Source of the DNA: Sphingomonas jeddahensis
GTDB taxonomy: Bacteria; Pseudomonadota; Alphaproteobacteria; Sphingomonadales; Sphingomonadaceae
Assembly (NCBI RefSeq): GCF_001981525.1
Contig: NZ_MPSB01000005.1
Coordinates: 1-64,000 of the forward strand
Length of the DNA: 64,000 nt
Direction: 5' to 3'
Within the stretch, counting starts at the first letter, position 1; each line of letters begins with the position of its first letter. The position numbers and the translations under genes were made by a program. The notes under the pieces were generated by a model. That model was not told where the DNA came from and ran no database searches. It saw only the letters and a program-made list of their open reading frames with translations. Shown one piece after another: positions 28,178 through 37,498 of the stretch.

Positions 28178-29596
28178 TCAGGCGCGGCGGGATCGGCGAT
28201 GAATTAAGCGGAGCGGAAAGCGCGCCGCTACGCGCTGGGGATCGAGGACGGCCGCAGCCTTCCGGACAAGCAAGGCGGCCGACACGATCAGGACAATCCA
28301 AAGATAGCCGCCATACCAGCTGACCGCCGTAGTGCTGGCGAGGCAGAGCGTGAGCAGGCCGAGAATCCGACGCTCGTAACCGCCGCTGCCACTGGCCTGT
28401 GTACGAGCCAGCGCGCCGGCCAGAGCGGCGCTGGCGAGTTCCGCAAGGATGCCGGCGAGGATCATCGGCGCGATCGCATCGGTGACCAGAGCGGCGGCCA
28501 GCGCCGCCGGCACACCGAGCACACGGACAATGTTGGCGTGTAACGGGTTGCGCGTGTCGCCGCGTGCCATGGCAGCGATCGCCGGAACAGCGCGAAACAG
28601 GCGAAGGGCGTTCATGCACGCCAAAGCGGTAAGGAAGGCGCTCGCCGGAACGAATTTTGCCCCGAACAAGGCGGCAAGGACGAGGGGCCCCAGCATCAGC
28701 ATGCCCATTGCCATAGCGGCGCCGATCAACGCCGCGGCACTGACGGCAGCCTGGTAGATCCTTTGAAAAGCGCGCGGATCGTCATGGGCGCGGGCAAGAG
28801 CGGGCAGGGTGACGGTCTGGAGCGACTTGGCGACCAGGTTGGCTGGCATCAACGTCAGCATGACGGCCGCGCTGAACCAGCCAAGCGCAGCCGGACCGAA
28901 TTGATTGAGCACCACCATCCGATCGGCGTTGAAGATCAGGAACATCAGCAGGCCGTTGGCGACCAGCGGCCAACCGAATTGGATGACTCGGCTCCAAACC
29001 ACGCGGTCGAAAGCAATGTGATACGGCCTGCCCGCCCCGACATGTGTCAGCACCGCTGCCGCTGCTTGCTGCGCGACGATCGCGACCAGCGCCGCGCGGT
29101 GATCGCCGAAGCACCAAAAGCCCGGCAGGATCGCGATGACGCCGATCGGCTGCGACAGCAAAGACCGCACGACCTGTGGCCCGAAGTGCCCGTCGCGCTG
29201 CACGCGAAATGTCTCCAGATTGTTGAACGCATTGACGATCGGGATCGCCGCCATCAGCAGATAGGCGGGAGCAAGCGCAGGCGTGTTCATCAGGCTCGCG
29301 AAAGGACAGGCCAGCGCCGCGAGCAGAAGTGCTGCGCCCAGGCTGACGGCGATTTGCGCCCCGTGCAGCCCGGCGATGAAGTGCGGGTCGTCCGCTCGTG
29401 CGTTTTGCACCACCAGCCGGTTCAGGCCGACGTTCTGGAACGTCTCGATCATCGTCATCAGGATCGCGAACGTCGCTGCCAGGCCGAATTGCTCCACAGG
29501 CAGCAGTCGCGCCAGAATGACGTTGCGCACCAGCACCGCGCCGACGTCGACGCAATTGGCCATCAGGACGCTCATGCCCGATCGGATCATCGCCAT
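28178..29596 (-). CDS. Wzx-like polysaccharide flippase
   Basis: MOP-superfamily (RfbX/Wzx) membrane protein, 472 aa with about 12 to 14 hydrophobic segments and few charged loops. It flips undecaprenyl-linked repeat units across the inner membrane. The N-terminus reads MAMIRSGMSVLMANCVDVGAVLVRNVILARLLPVEQFGLAATFAIL, typical of the family. The Wzy-like gene lies 33 bp upstream on the same strand. Confidence 0.85.
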   Translation of the reverse strand: MAMIRSGMSVLMANCVDVGAVLVRNVILARLLPVEQFGLAATFAILMTMIETFQNVGLNRLVVQNARADDPHFIAGLHGAQIAVSLGAALLLAALACPFASLMNTPALAPAYLLMAAIPIVNAFNNLETFRVQRDGHFGPQVVRSLLSQPIGVIAILPGFWCFGDHRAALVAIVAQQAAAAVLTHVGAGRPYHIAFDRVVWSRVIQFGWPLVANGLLMFLIFNADRMVVLNQFGPAALGWFSAAVMLTLMPANLVAKSLQTVTLPALARAHDDPRAFQRIYQAAVSAAALIGAAMAMGMLMLGPLVLAALFGAKFVPASAFLTALACMNALRLFRAVPAIAAMARGDTRNPLHANIVRVLGVPAALAAALVTDAIAPMILAGILAELASAALAGALARTQASGSGGYERRILGLLTLCLASTTAVSWYGGYLWIVLIVSAALLVRKAAAVLDPQRVAARFPLRLIHRRSRRA

Positions 29597-29629
29597 GCGT
29601 CGCCGCCTCCTGCTGTCATGCCGCAGCGA

Positions 29630-31051
29630 TCAGAAGCCGAGCCGGCGCAGACGGACGTGGCGCGGCCCTTTGTTCTCCGGCGCGACCTCGGAAGGGTGGG
29701 TGCTGTCCCCGCCGGGCGGCGCCATGCGATCGGGCACCGTCATCCAGGCAACCGCGCCCAGCATGAACATCAGCCAAATGTAGCTGTTATTCCAAAGGTG
29801 CACGCTGACGATCGCGATCATCGTCGCGACCAGCGCGAAGATTGCGCCGCGGCGCATCGCGTTGATGTCCGCATCCGCGCCATGATGCCGCCCGATCCGG
29901 ATGATCGTCAGCACGAAGGCCGCCGCGAGCAGCCCGAACCCGATCAAGCCATAACGATAGGCGATCACCAGCCAGAAATTGTCCATGCTCGAGCTCATAT
30001 ACGATGGCCGCTCCCAATCGTCGGTGCCGTGGCCGAGCAGCGGGCTTTCCATCACCGCAGCCGATCCGAATTGCCAGATCAGGATGCGGTTGTAAGAACT
30101 TTGCGAATTGAACGTCGCATAGTCCACGAACAGGTGGAACGGGGTGCGATTGGAAAGCAGATCCGCCGTGACGTAGAGCGCCACCACCAGCCAGATCAGG
30201 ATCGTCCAGCGGCTCGCCACCCGGCGCAGCGCAGCATTCCAGGCGATCAGTCCGAATTGCGTGTTCATGCTGAGCAAGGCGCCGGTTGAGAACGATGTCA
30301 TCGCCGCCAACACGACGAGCGGCGCGCCGAGCCAGCGCATCGCCCGCATCCGCCCACCGGGAAACATGAACAACGTTGCCGACACCAAAGTCGCGCAGAA
30401 GATGCCGAGCAGGATGGGGTGCTCGAACATGCCCTGCGCGCGGCGAAAGCCCCAGCGCGGGTCCATCTGCGTTGGCGCCAGCGTTTTGCCGAACAGCCCG
30501 GCGAGCTCGAGCAGCGGTTTGGTGCCAGTCACCGACTCCCACAACAGGAACGGGATCATCAGCGCGATCCCGGCGATCGCCGCTCCGAACGCAAGCCGGG
30601 TCGTGGCCGCATCGCGCACCAGCACCCGCCCGGCGAGATAGCCGCCGGCGCTTTGCAGCAGCACCACGCCGCCGGGCTCAAGCGCCTCATTGAAGTCGAG
30701 CAGGGTGAGGCGCGTGCCCGCAGCCCAGAAGGCGAAGGCGAGGACGAGCATATCGATCGCCATCCGCGGCCCGGCGCGTCCGGCCGCCCACATGCCGAGC
30801 AGCGGCGGAAAACCTAGGATCAGCAACAGCAACGTCGGCGAGAGGTTGATCGAACCGAGCGTATAGATCGTTGGCAGGAACAGGGACGCGACAAAGGCTG
30901 CGATCGCTGCTTTTACCGCCGCCGGCGTGCGCGCTACGGAAGCCTTGGGAAGCGCCGCCAGCGCCTCTACCGGAGCCTGTCGCACGGAGCGGCCGCTCCG
31001 CGAGGCGACCGCGCCCCGCCCGGCACCGGCAAGGGCAATGCGGTCAGTCAC
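29630..31051 (-). CDS. Wzy-like polysaccharide polymerase / O-antigen ligase family
   Basis: Multi-spanning membrane protein (about 11 segments) with a large periplasmic loop in the second half (SNRTPFHLFVDYATFNSQSSYNRILIWQFG ... GHGTDDWERPSYMSSSMDNFW). This is the layout of the Wzy/WaaL O-antigen polymerase superfamily. It would join repeat units at the periplasmic face. The open frame runs into the upstream gene, so I placed the start at GTG 31051 (473 aa; GTG 31054 is also possible); no strong ribosome binding site is seen. Confidence 0.75.
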   Translation of the reverse strand: MTDRIALAGAGRGAVASRSGRSVRQAPVEALAALPKASVARTPAAVKAAIAAFVASLFLPTIYTLGSINLSPTLLLLILGFPPLLGMWAAGRAGPRMAIDMLVLAFAFWAAGTRLTLLDFNEALEPGGVVLLQSAGGYLAGRVLVRDAATTRLAFGAAIAGIALMIPFLLWESVTGTKPLLELAGLFGKTLAPTQMDPRWGFRRAQGMFEHPILLGIFCATLVSATLFMFPGGRMRAMRWLGAPLVVLAAMTSFSTGALLSMNTQFGLIAWNAALRRVASRWTILIWLVVALYVTADLLSNRTPFHLFVDYATFNSQSSYNRILIWQFGSAAVMESPLLGHGTDDWERPSYMSSSMDNFWLVIAYRYGLIGFGLLAAAFVLTIIRIGRHHGADADINAMRRGAIFALVATMIAIVSVHLWNNSYIWLMFMLGAVAWMTVPDRMAPPGGDSTHPSEVAPENKGPRHVRLRRLGF

Positions 31052-31086
31052 CACGGACGAGACCGCGCATCGCGCGGTGATCGCGC

Positions 31087-32139
31087 TCAGGCATAGGCCT
31101 GGAACCAGCGCTTCACGACCACCTTGGCGTTGAAGCGCTCGACGTCGATCTGCCGCCTCGCGGGAATGCCGCCGATCAGGCTGGCGGCGACCGAAAAGGT
31201 GGAATGGCGCGAATGGATCAACCAGTCGCATCGCGCCAGCGCGACCATGTCGATCATCGCGTTTTCCGCCTCTCGTAGCGGATCGGCCATGGTGGTGCCG
31301 GCATAGTGGAGCGCCTGCCCATCGGCGACGAGATGCTTGTCGATCGTGAACACGCGATCGAAGCGGCTGGTGATGTGGTCCTGCGCCGTTGCACTGTCGG
31401 TTGCCAGGAAGATATCGCTATCCGGCAGGCGCGCGCGCAGCCGGCCAAGCGCGCGCGCGATCCGCGGCAGCGGCACCTTGCGATCGGTGAAGCGGATATG
31501 GACGCCGATCACCGGCCGTCGCCGTCCGACGAACAGTGCGTCCACCGCTCGGCGGATGCGATCGTTCGGGGTAAAAAACTCGTCCAGCGTGTCGCGCGTA
31601 ATCGAGTCCAGATCGCGCCCTGCGAACTGCCGATCTGCCCGCATCCGCCCGCGCAGCCGCGCCAATTTGGGCAGGTAGGACCAGAAAACGCCCACCGGTG
31701 CCGCGGGATCCGAGCCGGAGAGCGGGACCGACAGGCGTCGATAGACGAAGGGGCTGGAATGCTGCTTCGGGAAATGCCGTGCGATGATGTTGACAGGCTG
31801 TTCATTCAGCCGCCCGGCCCAGATCGCCGGCGTTACCGCTTCATGCCGGTCGAAGCATCCGGCATCCAGCCCGATGGGATCAGCAAACAACCGCGGATAA
31901 AGATTGACCCCCTCCGGCACGTACATTCCGTCGCGCCAGTCGATGACGGGCGTGCGATTGCCAAGCTGCGCCAGGATCACACCAGTGACGGCGGAAAGCA
32001 TGCGATTGCCCAGGCCGCCCTTGGCCTTGATGAGCAGCACGCGCGGCTCGTCTAGCGACTTCGCCGACGAGACAGCAGGCCCGTCCGCCTTCGACCGCAG
32101 CGTTGCGGCAGCGCCGGCCATGTCAAACGCCCTCGACAT
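31087..32139 (-). CDS. NodZ/alpha-1,6-fucosyltransferase-like glycosyltransferase
   Basis: The 350-aa soluble protein has the nucleotide-sugar-binding pattern of the NodZ/FUT8 group (GT-B fold): KGGLGNRMLSAVTGVILAQ near the N-terminus, VIGVHIRFTDRK in the middle (compare HxRxGD-type motifs), then IFLATDS and IHSRHSTFSVAASL. A GDP-fucose-like donor is expected from the family, but the exact sugar is not proven. Its start overlaps the 3' end of the upstream beta-helix gene by 17 bp. Confidence 0.7.
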   Translation of the reverse strand: MSRAFDMAGAAATLRSKADGPAVSSAKSLDEPRVLLIKAKGGLGNRMLSAVTGVILAQLGNRTPVIDWRDGMYVPEGVNLYPRLFADPIGLDAGCFDRHEAVTPAIWAGRLNEQPVNIIARHFPKQHSSPFVYRRLSVPLSGSDPAAPVGVFWSYLPKLARLRGRMRADRQFAGRDLDSITRDTLDEFFTPNDRIRRAVDALFVGRRRPVIGVHIRFTDRKVPLPRIARALGRLRARLPDSDIFLATDSATAQDHITSRFDRVFTIDKHLVADGQALHYAGTTMADPLREAENAMIDMVALARCDWLIHSRHSTFSVAASLIGGIPARRQIDVERFNAKVVVKRWFQAYA

Positions 32140-33262
32140 GGCGACGCAGGCTGGGGGCGTAGCGATCGAGCGCCCGCCCGCGCGCCCAGCGTTTCAAAGC
32201 GGCGGCGCCCCCGTCGTCGCGCGCCGGCATGATTTGGTTGTTCGGCAAGGCGCGTACCCGTTGCTTGCCGACGAGATAGATTGGCGCGCTATTGCCCTCC
32301 AGCACCGCCTTGCTGCCCACGCGAATCCAGCTCTTCTGATCGGGAAAGGCGGAGACGACATTCCCCTTCAGCGTCAGCGATTCCGACTCCGAAAGCACCG
32401 CGATGCCGTTGAACATCGTGCCGGCGACCAAATTATCCTCGATGCGCACGTTGCGATACGGCAGCGAGCCATTCTCGTCGCGGATGAAGATGCCCTGCAT
32501 CGCTTTGCCTCGCCCGCGCAGGATGACATTGCCCAGAATGGTGATGTCGTGAGCGGCGTTCTTTTGCCGGCTGGTCCAGAACTGGATCGCGTCCGGATGA
32601 TCGGCGCCCTGGGGGCTGAAGCCGGTGATGTAATTATAAGCGATCAGCACCGAAGAATTGCCGCCACCGCGGATGCCGTCCATCCGCAAGTCGTGGAAAT
32701 GATTGGACGTAACGGTCACGCCTTGGCTGTCGAGCAGCGAAAGGGCGATCAACGCGTTGGTGAAGTCGGACCGCGTCACTGAAACATCGGTGCATTCGCG
32801 CAGCAGCAGAATCTTATCCGTCTGCAACCCGATCCTGCCCGGCCGGCCGGAGGCGATCAGCCCGACGAATGCCAAGTTGCGCACGCCCTGGAACAGGAAG
32901 TCCTCCTGCACCGCGGTTCCCGCCGATTGGAACACGAGGTTGCGGAATACGAGATTTCCGCCGCCGCGCATGTTCATGCCCGTCATCACCGCCCGGCGTT
33001 TAGGATCGCGCGAGACGATTTCCACTCGCCCCGCGGGGGCGATGCCGCGCACGCTGAAGGGCGGATAGATGCCGGGCGCGAGCAGGATGCGCTGCCCGCC
33101 GCGCGCCTGCTTCAGGGCAGCGATGAGTTGCGGCGTCGAGCCCACTGAGATGTCTCGCGCAGCCCCCAGTGGAGGTGGGGACACGGCGGAGCCCGCGCCG
33201 AAGAACACGGCGGCAAGCCCGGCTACCAGAAACGATAGGGAAGGGATCGACACGATCGGCAT
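32123..33262 (-). CDS. Secreted right-handed beta-helix protein, paralogue of the RTX beta-helix protein
   Basis: Parallel beta-helix protein with a signal peptide (MPIVSIPSLSFLVAGLAAVFFGAGSAVS), 379 aa, ATG 33262. It has no RTX repeats. The segments VTSNHFHDLRMDG, GADHPDAIQFWTS and NVRIEDNLV match VKGNYFHDMRADG, GDHPDAIQFWTS and NVTIADNLV in the RTX protein at 19667-21613. Such proteins are often polysaccharide lyases or C5-epimerases; this one would act in the periplasm. The catalytic type cannot be told from the sequence. Its 3' end overlaps the fucosyltransferase-like gene. Confidence 0.8.
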   Translation of the reverse strand: MPIVSIPSLSFLVAGLAAVFFGAGSAVSPPPLGAARDISVGSTPQLIAALKQARGGQRILLAPGIYPPFSVRGIAPAGRVEIVSRDPKRRAVMTGMNMRGGGNLVFRNLVFQSAGTAVQEDFLFQGVRNLAFVGLIASGRPGRIGLQTDKILLLRECTDVSVTRSDFTNALIALSLLDSQGVTVTSNHFHDLRMDGIRGGGNSSVLIAYNYITGFSPQGADHPDAIQFWTSRQKNAAHDITILGNVILRGRGKAMQGIFIRDENGSLPYRNVRIEDNLVAGTMFNGIAVLSESESLTLKGNVVSAFPDQKSWIRVGSKAVLEGNSAPIYLVGKQRVRALPNNQIMPARDDGGAAALKRWARGRALDRYAPSLRRHVEGV

Positions 33263-33390
33263 GGCCCCCAGCCGTTGTTTGCTCCTTTCTACCCCGTCAT
33301 GTCCCCGGATCGGCATGAGTTGGCACAGGAATGGATCAACCTTGAGCGGCGTCGGGGCGGCGGCACGATACGGCTGTCAGCATCTGGTTG

Positions 33391-34089
33391 ATGAGCGAAA
33401 AGGGGGAGGCGGTGTTCGCAACGCTGCGCGCGGAGGTATTGCGGCGACTCTACCCCGGGGGCTGGTCGCACAAGTGGTTCCTGCGCTTGATGCGTCGGTG
33501 GGATGGCGGGGACATGCGCTCGCGCCAATTGCGCGAGTTGCTGCGATTGCGCCACGGCGTCACGATCGGCGACTATTCCTATGGCCCGATCCTGCGCCGT
33601 GGTGCGTTGCCGCCTGGCACGCGGGTCGGACGCTGGTGCTCGGTGGGCCAAGGATTGATCGTGCGGCGGCGCGATCATCCGATCGAGCGAATGACGCAGC
33701 ACCCGTTCTTCTACAACGCCAGACTGGGGCTGGTCGAACGCGATACGATCGCGCTTGACGAGGACAATCCGCTGGTGATCGGCAACGACGTATGGATCGG
33801 CGATCGAGTGACAATCGTCAGCGGTTGCCAATCGATCGGCGATGGGGCGGTGATTGCGGCGGGGGCGGTGGTGACGCGCGACGTTCCAGCCTTTGCGATC
33901 GTCGGCGGGGTGCCGGCCAAGGTGTTGCGGATGCGGTTCTCGCCGGCGGTGGCGGCGCTGGTGGCGCAATCGCGATGGTGGGACTTCGACGTGGAGGCGG
34001 TGGCGGGGTGGGGCGCGGTGCCGTTCGAGGCGATGACGGAGGAGCGCGCGGCGGCGCTGGTGGGGCGGTGCGAGGCGCTCCGGAAATGA
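33391..34089 (+). CDS. CatB-related hexapeptide O-acetyltransferase
   Basis: Left-handed beta-helix acyltransferase, 232 aa. The hexapeptide repeats appear as [55 protein letters not shown]. The catalytic-type segment [18 protein letters not shown] is like that of CatB-related enzymes. It probably acetylates a sugar of the exopolysaccharide. ATG 33391 is preferred to the TTG 33388 just before it. It is divergent from the beta-helix gene and is the last gene of the polysaccharide locus. Confidence 0.82.
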   Translation: MSEKGEAVFATLRAEVLRRLYPGGWSHKWFLRLMRRWDGGDMRSRQLRELLRLRHGVTIGDYSYGPILRRGALPPGTRVGRWCSVGQGLIVRRRDHPIERMTQHPFFYNARLGLVERDTIALDEDNPLVIGNDVWIGDRVTIVSGCQSIGDGAVIAAGAVVTRDVPAFAIVGGVPAKVLRMRFSPAVAALVAQSRWWDFDVEAVAGWGAVPFEAMTEERAAALVGRCEALRK

Positions 34090-34090
34090 A

Positions 34091-34172
34091 CATCACCCCG
34101 ACTTGAGCCGGGGTCCGCTGCCTTCTCCACGGTGGACAGACAGCAGGACCCCGGATCAAATTCGGGACGACG
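34091..34172. repeat. Palindromic dispersed repeat, family 2
   Basis: Arms CATCACCCCGACTTGAGCCG and CGGATCAAATTCGGGACGAC (imperfect), starting right after the acetyltransferase stop and separating it from the convergent TonB receptor gene. Confidence 0.75.
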
Positions 34173-34198
34173 AGGAGTAAGGCAGCGGACGTTCGGGT

Positions 34199-37100
34199 TC
34201 AGCGCGTCTGCATGCGAAGCCCAATGCGGAACTGCCGGCCGAGCAGATCCGAATAGGTGCTGTTCGCGGCGAGTCCGGTCTCCGGCAGCAGCAGCGGCCA
34301 GCGATCGAACAGGTTCGTTACGTTGACGAAGAACTGCGCGTCCGCGTCGCCGAACGAGACCTTCTGGGTGAGGTTGAGATCGGCATAGAACAGGCCGGAG
34401 ACCCGATTGTTGTCATAGGTCGGCGCGTTGACGGTCGAGATCGGGCAACCGCTGGTGCATTCCACACCTGTCGCGACGTACTTGCCCGAACTGATGCCGC
34501 GACCGGTGGCGGTGATCGCAAAATCGGGCGTGTCGTACGTGGCGCTGAAGCGGTAGATCCACTTCGGCGTGCTGTACTGGCCGCCATTGACGCCGACCGA
34601 GTCCGCGATCACCGCTTGCGGTACGCCATTGTCGAGCACGTTCTCGATGTAGCGGGTTGCAACGCCGCGCAGGGTGAAATCGCCGGAGGCGTCCGTGAAG
34701 AAACGGTCCAGCGGCAGTCGGTAGGAAGCGTCGATGTCCACACCGCTCACCTTCTGCCCCGCCGCGTTGAACGGCTTGCTGCTGATCAGCTTGTACGGCT
34801 GGCCGGGCACCGAGCGGTTCGGATCGTCCGAGATCGCGTTGCAGAATTGCGTGTTGTTCAGGAAGCAGAGATCCATGATGTTCTGGGCACTGAACGTCGT
34901 GATCCCGTCCTCGATGTCGATGTTGAAATAATCGACCGAGAGCGCGAAGCCCGGCACGAAGCGGGGAGTCAGTACGACGCCCGCGTTCCACGAGTCTGAT
35001 TTTTCCACCCTGAGGTTGGGGTTGCCAGTGACAAAGCCCGAATAGCCGAAGGTGGCGGGGCCGTTGGCCCCGTTCGCGGTATAGGCGGGATTGCGGACCG
35101 AATCACTATTCGCCGAGCCACCCTGATACAGTTCGTTGAGGTTCGGCGCGCGAACGTCGCGCGATCGAGTCACGCGGAAACGGATGTCGTCGATCGGCTG
35201 CCAGGTGGCGCCGGCCTTCCACGTGGTGACATAGCCCGCCGTGGAATAATCCGTCGCGCGAACCGCGCCGTTGAATTCCAGCCCGAAGCCGAGCGGGACG
35301 ACCGTCTCGAGATAGGCTTCCTTTACATTGTAGCTGCCGTTGGTGGGCAAGTAATTGCCGACCGACCAGGCATTGGACGTGGTTGGCAGGCCGGCCGCAT
35401 TGGTCGTTGGCGTCGGCTGGAACTCGCCGGGCACGAAGCCGCGAATTTTCTCCTCGCGATATTCTGCGCCGACGGCAACGCTGACGTCGCCCGCCCAGGT
35501 ACGGAACGGCGTCACCGACACGTTGAGCCCGGCGTTATATTGTTCGACTACCTCGTCGCGATACGGATCACCGAGGACATAGTTGATCGCCGCCGAGTTG
35601 GCGACGCCTACGCCAAGACGGTTGAGCGGCACGCAATTGGGATCATTGTTGTTCGGACTGGCATCAACGTTGATGAGGCACTGGATCGACCCCGCCGCGT
35701 AGCCGCTGCCAGCCGGGGCAAAGGCCGCAGCGGTGGCATTGTTCATGCGGGTGATGTTCATGATGTCGCGCAACTGCTCGCGCAGGTCCGCGCGGCCATA
35801 TTGGCCGTAGATATTCCAGGTGGCGTCCTTGCCGAACACTTCGGCGCTGCCCTCTGCACCGATCGCGTAGCGCTGCACCTCGCGTTTGTTGTTGGCGGCA
35901 CGGAACGGCAGGTCTGCTGCCGTCGTCGCAACGGTGACGCCGGTAACGCCGGTGAGCGCGGCGGGGCCTAACGTGTTGTAGAGGAAGGCGTTGCAGCTAA
36001 CGGGCACCGGCACGGTGGTGCATCCGTTCGCGTTGAACCCGATACCAGTTGCGAGGTTCGGTCCGGCGTTGAAGAGCACTTCCTGCCAGTTGTACGATCC
36101 TTCGGCGAACACTTCGATGTCGTCGGCGATCTCGTAGCTGGCGCGCGCAAAGACGCCGCGGCGATCGTCCTCGGGATCCAGGCCGATGCGACGGCCGGAA
36201 TCGTTGATCCGCCAGTCGCCGCCCTGCGTCAGCGTGGGCGCTGCGGAGCCGGTCGGCGAAGGGAAGGTGAGCTGGCCGTACTGATATTGGTTCACCGCGC
36301 CGAGGTATCCGAAATAGGTGCCGCGCAGCTGGTTCGTCCTTGTGCCGGCCGACGCAGTGATAAGGCCCCCCGGCGTGGAGTTTGCAGCACCAACCTGGCG
36401 CCGGATCAGATACTGCGGCTCGGTGCTGTTCGCCGACCAGTTCGGATTCTGGATGCGGACATAGCCGGTCGCATTCCAGTCGCGGTCGACCCGGAAAATG
36501 CCGTCACGATGCGCCAGTTCGGCATTGAGCAACAGGTGGCCGCGGCCCTCGCTGCCCCATTCGAGACCGCCCGTAACGCTGAACGAGTAATTGGCGCCGT
36601 CGCCCTTGTCGGTGATGCCGCTGTCGATCGCGACCTTGAGCCCGGTGTACTTTTTATCGAGCACGAAGTTGACCACACCGGCGACAGCGTCGGAGCCATA
36701 GGCGGACGAGGCGCCGCCGGTGACCACCTCGACGCTCTTCACCAGCGCCTGCGGGATGGTGTTGACGTCAACCAGGCCGGTAACGGTGGAGGCGACCGAG
36801 CGACGGCCGTCGAGCAGCACCAGCGTGCGCGTTTCACCCAGGTTGCGCAGGTTCAGCGCGTTGATCCCGGCCTGTCCGCTCGACAGGTTGAGGCGTGAGT
36901 TGCCCGGGCGCGTCGAGCCGGCGAGTGCGGGCATCTGGTTAACAAAGTCCGCGATGTTGTTCGACGGCGAGGAATTCTGGATTTCCTCCTGCGTCAGCAC
37001 GGTGATTGGCGTCGGCGCCTGGAAGCCGTCGCGCACGATGCGGGTGCCGGTGACGATCACGTCTGCACCATCGGTTTCGTTACCGGTGCCGGGCGCCGGA

Positions 37101-37228
37101 TCACCGATCTGCGCCGTTGCCGTGCTGGACGGCTGCGTTTGAGCCATCGCGGGTGCCGCCAGCCCGGCCGCGAGCGCGGCGAGACCTGTTCCGCCGATCA
37201 TCGCCCGAGACAAGAAAACCCTACGCAT
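34199..37228 (-). CDS. TonB-dependent outer-membrane receptor
   Basis: 1009-aa gated barrel receptor. Signal peptide MRRVFLSRAMIGGTGLAALAAGLAAPAMA, then a TonB-box-like ADVIVTGTRI, a plug domain (ITVLTQEEIQ ... NLRNLGETRTLVLLDGRR ... SVEVVTGGASSAYGSDAVAGVVNFVL) and the 22-strand barrel, ending with GRQFRIGLRMQTR. No FecR/sigma pair is nearby. It is divergent from the penicillin-acylase-type gene, 270 bp away, so it may import the substrate of that operon; this is inference from position. Its ligand is not known. Confidence 0.93.
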   Translation of the reverse strand: MRRVFLSRAMIGGTGLAALAAGLAAPAMAQTQPSSTATAQIGDPAPGTGNETDGADVIVTGTRIVRDGFQAPTPITVLTQEEIQNSSPSNNIADFVNQMPALAGSTRPGNSRLNLSSGQAGINALNLRNLGETRTLVLLDGRRSVASTVTGLVDVNTIPQALVKSVEVVTGGASSAYGSDAVAGVVNFVLDKKYTGLKVAIDSGITDKGDGANYSFSVTGGLEWGSEGRGHLLLNAELAHRDGIFRVDRDWNATGYVRIQNPNWSANSTEPQYLIRRQVGAANSTPGGLITASAGTRTNQLRGTYFGYLGAVNQYQYGQLTFPSPTGSAAPTLTQGGDWRINDSGRRIGLDPEDDRRGVFARASYEIADDIEVFAEGSYNWQEVLFNAGPNLATGIGFNANGCTTVPVPVSCNAFLYNTLGPAALTGVTGVTVATTAADLPFRAANNKREVQRYAIGAEGSAEVFGKDATWNIYGQYGRADLREQLRDIMNITRMNNATAAAFAPAGSGYAAGSIQCLINVDASPNNNDPNCVPLNRLGVGVANSAAINYVLGDPYRDEVVEQYNAGLNVSVTPFRTWAGDVSVAVGAEYREEKIRGFVPGEFQPTPTTNAAGLPTTSNAWSVGNYLPTNGSYNVKEAYLETVVPLGFGLEFNGAVRATDYSTAGYVTTWKAGATWQPIDDIRFRVTRSRDVRAPNLNELYQGGSANSDSVRNPAYTANGANGPATFGYSGFVTGNPNLRVEKSDSWNAGVVLTPRFVPGFALSVDYFNIDIEDGITTFSAQNIMDLCFLNNTQFCNAISDDPNRSVPGQPYKLISSKPFNAAGQKVSGVDIDASYRLPLDRFFTDASGDFTLRGVATRYIENVLDNGVPQAVIADSVGVNGGQYSTPKWIYRFSATYDTPDFAITATGRGISSGKYVATGVECTSGCPISTVNAPTYDNNRVSGLFYADLNLTQKVSFGDADAQFFVNVTNLFDRWPLLLPETGLAANSTYSDLLGRQFRIGLRMQTR

Positions 37229-37498
37229 GTGCCGTCCCCCGAAACCTGGAATTTCTGAACCTACCTGCAGGCGTCATGCTGTTGTCGCAGATCGCTGTCA
37301 GTGGTGGAGGTTCCGGCACCTCGGCTAAGGCGTCAAGGGCCGATCGACGTACCTTTGTTTGTTGATCCATAGACCGCGCATATGGGGCGGCCAGCGCGCG
37401 GCGGCATAACCGCATTCTATACAGCGGGCCCTGCTTGCCATGGACGCGGCAGTGATCGCCGCGTTAGCTTCGTGCCGCTTGATCACGAAAGGAAAGCG
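37229..37498. other. Divergent promoter region, TonB receptor / acylase operon
   Basis: 270 bp without a gene. No clear dyad or strong sigma-70 promoter was recognised; TATACA near 37418 is a possible -10 for the plus-strand operon. Confidence 0.4.
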
